Positions 63,001 to 64,000 of a stretch of 64,000 bases of DNA are shown piece after piece. Origin of the DNA: Leishmania martiniquensis (lineage: Eukaryota > Euglenozoa > Kinetoplastea > Trypanosomatida > Trypanosomatidae); contig NC_090142.1 of NCBI RefSeq assembly GCF_017916325.1, positions 523,501 through 587,500 of the forward strand, in the 5' to 3' direction. How positions within the stretch are numbered: position 1 is the first letter of the stretch; every line of letters begins with the position of its first letter. Below the pieces are notes generated by a model. It did not search any database, was not told the origin of the DNA, and worked only from the letters and a program-made list of their open reading frames with translations. The position numbers were made by a program, and so were the translations under genes.

Positions 63001-64000
63001 TGAGGGCAACGCTGTGGGGTCCATGGGCACTAGAGGACTGCCCGGCTCCACAGAAGGCGGCGCCGTCGCTTACGTGCCCTCCAGCGTCGTGCTGCGCATG
63101 AAGCCGAAAGGTACCGCCTTATCCGAGGCGTTTGAGGTGGACGGAGGCAGCGAGGGGTGCGTCATCCAGTGCGACCACGCCCCCGAGGCCAGCGACCTTT
63201 CCGCGGTGTACTTCCTTCTCCGCGCCGTGTCTGCCAGTCCGACCCGCCGCCTCATGGAGCTACTGCCCGCCGTCGTCTTTCGAAACCGTCACACCCGCCA
63301 CACGATGATCGTGAAGCACGTCGTCCGCCCAGCCGGCGCGGCCAAGCCCCTCGAGGAGACTGTCTTCGAGGTGGCTCCGCAGAGCGACTATCCCTACAGC
63401 ACCTTGTCCAAGTACGGCTATACGAACGATCTGCTCTTTGCTTGGCGTAGTGGCAGCGGCAGCGCAGCCGGCGGCGCGAGTACCTTTTCTACTGCTGTGG
63501 AGACAGACTTGGCTCCTGGCACGATGTGGAGCGGGTTCGTGTGCGTCGGCCCCACTCACCATCAGGTCGACATCACCAAGGAAAGGCTCTACGATACGGC
63601 GTGCGTGACCGTCGGCCCGCCTGTGCTGCCATGCGTGAAGCTGGTGAACCTTTCCAAGGTCGACTTCCGTGACGTGAGCCGCTACCAAGTCGCCTTCCCC
63701 CGCTCCTCCAGGAACAACAAGTACCTCCTCCTCACGAGCGCCGATGGTGCCGTGTACACGGTGGATCTCCTCCAAGAAGAGCCGCTGGAGCTCGAAGGGG
63801 GGGTATCGGTCCAAACGATCCGTGGGGAAGGTGACCGGTGCTCCGTGGTGCTCTCGGGCAGGCGGGCGTTTACGACAAAGGACCCGACATGGGCGGAGGA
63901 GGTGCAGATTTCGCTAAACGTGCAGACGACTGGCGTCTCGTTGCGACTGCGTGAAGCGAACAGCGTCCTGCTGCATGCTCACTGGCGCTCACTGGCGACA
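57083..64000 (+). CDS. VPS13-family bridge-like lipid-transfer protein (N-terminal 2306 residues, runs off the window)
   Basis: The frame is open from the ATG at 57083 (a second ATG follows at 57086) to the last base, 2306 codons without a stop. The N-terminus (MMQQMVVTYLLSGLANIADV then FNGHVRVHNLSLRPETMNKM) is the chorein-type start of VPS13 proteins, where a first helix is followed by a strand naming the ligand groove. A low-complexity acidic/Ser insertion (about residues 115-195) interrupts the domain before WFGYLRSRAAQSVEWIWRRQ and the strand IIFTDLTLVLPC. Repeating groups of long strands typical of repeating-beta-groove folds follow. Segments after about residue 1500 (for example FRVTNALGRDLVHVVSVRTL in pattern) may belong to the VPS13 adaptor-binding region. 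VPS13 proteins carry lipids at membrane contact sites. The 3' end is outside the window. Confidence 0.82.
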   Translation, partial: MMQQMVVTYLLSGLANIADVNPRDVHTSLFNGHVRVHNLSLRPETMNKMLPLPIEEGTVPEMELQIPNPSTATPMEVKVHRGRLLLQFNLSSPPPVRTPEQILHGITEYSILGAAAAAESADASSEPLSPVSQPESEAYEHSCANSDLDEEDFASCASDGDLSDSDSTCDGSSFGSPASSEETLASDMKKQDAGWFGYLRSRAAQSVEWIWRRQLRIIFTDLTLVLPCDTRKNIYFEISVESFVVTVEPAQNHGPEQIKIVSMELRGTSVFANAGDARSRIIVVEALSVRTTTVHEAKTEHVLRKNMTLSFNGTNTLTADEATLLTLLKCHLSRQMRLRVPAYCLPFSSLRARGSLWPYAKCCVMQGLRDYKHRYNFNASHLRFYAHARERYVQLLNECHRCQDIEERRQELADAEQDLRYEDVIRYFRRLVQAKYAANVADQFAKEEAELRPPVVSSTHYEWKLIKIVLPARNTVFARNTALVFRHGETVFTIASISLDTDGAVQTMSTPAMSAAAPWGPLNTSGNSEASLFYLHMKEDCASSETRLLLQEVELKGTMEGALRCLTPIAEALQQIGEQEKSGATTHVVQPAPSTAPSPASVLKPSTRSVAVHRVAVQLDDFSFLLDRLSATSATAPDHPDRLGCTMRQCYLRHKSTYVLAPLEVHMTPRGGIVISRVTFEVPCETWTVWRRDADSIRLLFEKLPRLANAGAAHAPASSTAVNVDSLKSMANFLQWSPVSSCPPFEVEEMTVKFSPLHCTIALHHLATHLVGPSSRGPYGIHFTLQSASVECHYTDRVSPIVQLQHGVRFGVGAGTAAALAVSIPSLHIAGRRDKPAPEVPLLDIRGIDAVMHDTVQYANMAAVSLAGSVQLTNVGVIYKTDPSVEPLTDRPCLTSYMQLALQVDAVDVPQLGAVPMHSVAFVLGEIYRFVCDEIVSEEYYRMFFSCFSDLAVQLVMRECVVRCGADGKETSLGEEVLLSLSNTASEEHMAALDVFRPLLLAAPENFPILIRNNVRRLSVDIDVPNLSVLVSAPIVTSPSNFALTVSGMHYRMPLEKMPFWCAEAQEIPLAPQQLTIEGVRVVARLDQTRPAQQPALEASACAITTETVVGTLTSSAGTPRPALSKDFQISLSESDRGSCASSNEEPYETTQVSVRRWSVGVDLSAPVFEFAKLQRMIGILASGARCLTRRVVLRESVVATTFDMDDCGDIYLEAPTQILLVEDCVFRAPSRERYVVVCPGTSAVFRRCVFAHPAGGDLIRASCRSSLFVCEDCRVQGDVAPAAVVSPPAAAAPTVPSPGSSTACTGARLRRRTQVTVEEGYATIELDARSQVMLAQRALAFTSKQKTRRSFIKLRNSEFRIEYADADERVLVLTKASMEGELALHRPHRSCSASCSVTCGEVTIPLVLSQLHAAQERLGLLARSTGKDATTTAAGAGALTKAPAEDLSVATYAVPAAPARSQEEQQRFPYDSWKVLLSLSLIPVTVRLPGGMTVARVTFSNAFVWSKREPFADGQLEARIALHDIALWEWSRQSFQSVVSSPIFVGVQGRIPTCLSMTVTATISPVEAAASTDQLRLLLHALSGTTPTTLSTRDATSVTHPRGCSRPSLRWCNYSGVSLQARGSDGDIVRILPVAQPSESASSRGSDAVKAVVPVVVTEIDGTAVDHVVPDVDETGLSGTGSPSGYAARLFVCSSTVVLTDDRRFHVTNALGRDLVHVVSVRTLVQIENETPLPLLLTAGGEREQVVEPFDRSCVPEAMLHRTDLSVAVMLSRTGAATLREPLLPRSMPAIEFYQRYRKQGTSSEDIAREFVSQLDGSSTFMVTVFELQGTVLLLRFRAARPHVVNDTVYPLRLTAVNTRGEILACESVPAGERAYFFNIPPATAVRGNLQLFVNDDVYEGHVDDALFDRDAARRNSRVAMAHQTYPQLYFFDLSLSVESAGPAGDFGVAVTAGDHCLVKNCTTFDLFFSTDEGNAVGSMGTRGLPGSTEGGAVAYVPSSVVLRMKPKGTALSEAFEVDGGSEGCVIQCDHAPEASDLSAVYFLLRAVSASPTRRLMELLPAVVFRNRHTRHTMIVKHVVRPAGAAKPLEETVFEVAPQSDYPYSTLSKYGYTNDLLFAWRSGSGSAAGGASTFSTAVETDLAPGTMWSGFVCVGPTHHQVDITKERLYDTACVTVGPPVLPCVKLVNLSKVDFRDVSRYQVAFPRSSRNNKYLLLTSADGAVYTVDLLQEEPLELEGGVSVQTIRGEGDRCSVVLSGRRAFTTKDPTWAEEVQISLNVQTTGVSLRLREANSVLLHAHWRSLAT

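Overview
The window looks like a single stretch of a trypanosomatid (Leishmaniinae-type) nuclear chromosome. Evidence: it is GC-rich; every convincing gene is intronless and on the + strand; genes are separated by 0.5-3.5 kb spacers full of polypyrimidine tracts followed by AG (trans-splice acceptors) and CA/TG/CT microsatellites; and the content is kinetoplastid-specific (two RNA-editing OB-fold proteins, NOPP44/46-type nucleolar proteins, a Pin1 parvulin without a WW domain). From memory, the gene order resembles the right part of Leishmania major chromosome 7 and the start of T. brucei chromosome 8. That is recollection, not a search. The whole window reads as part of one polycistronic transcription unit. 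No tRNA, rRNA, snRNA or CRISPR was seen.

Layout. 0.5-5.1 kb: two paralogous nucleoplasmin-fold acidic nucleolar proteins, the first with an RGG tail made of nine 33-nt repeats. 6.6-13.0 kb: a CIA2/MIP18 Fe-S assembly factor, a 1358-aa PIF1 helicase with an apparent C-terminal PIN nuclease domain, and Pin1. 14.7-17.0 kb: an unknown coiled-coil protein and a short OB-fold protein (probable KREPA5). 17.0-20.5 kb: an unusually long spacer with possible remains of a dead gene. 20.5-28.7 kb: a Sel1-repeat protein, a P5A ATPase and a Dpy-30 protein. 29.5-36.5 kb: lipoate ligase, a two-zinc-finger editosome protein (probable KREPA3) and a WD40/coiled-coil protein. 38.1-39.4 kb: a front-end fatty-acid desaturase broken by one frameshift. 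40.9-46.1 kb: two unknown proteins, ATP synthase subunit c, a possible broken small gene and a Mic60-like coiled-coil membrane protein. 47.8-53.7 kb: RPN10, Miro and MsrA. 57.1 kb to the end: the first 2306 codons of a VPS13-family lipid-transfer protein.

Functional theme. Many products are mitochondrial or organelle-contact proteins: lipoate ligase, ATP synthase c, KREPA3/KREPA5, the Mic60-like protein, Miro and VPS13. In trypanosomatids, neighbourhood in a transcription unit does not imply co-regulation, so this clustering is only suggestive.

Most notable non-genic feature: a roughly 570-bp dispersed repeat. There are two full copies (37.3 and 54.1 kb), one copy truncated at its 5' end (46.6 kb), and an older diverged copy (13.45 kb). 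The three young copies look identical apart from the length of a G-run. They resemble SIDER-type short retroposons in size, spacer location and 5' truncation.
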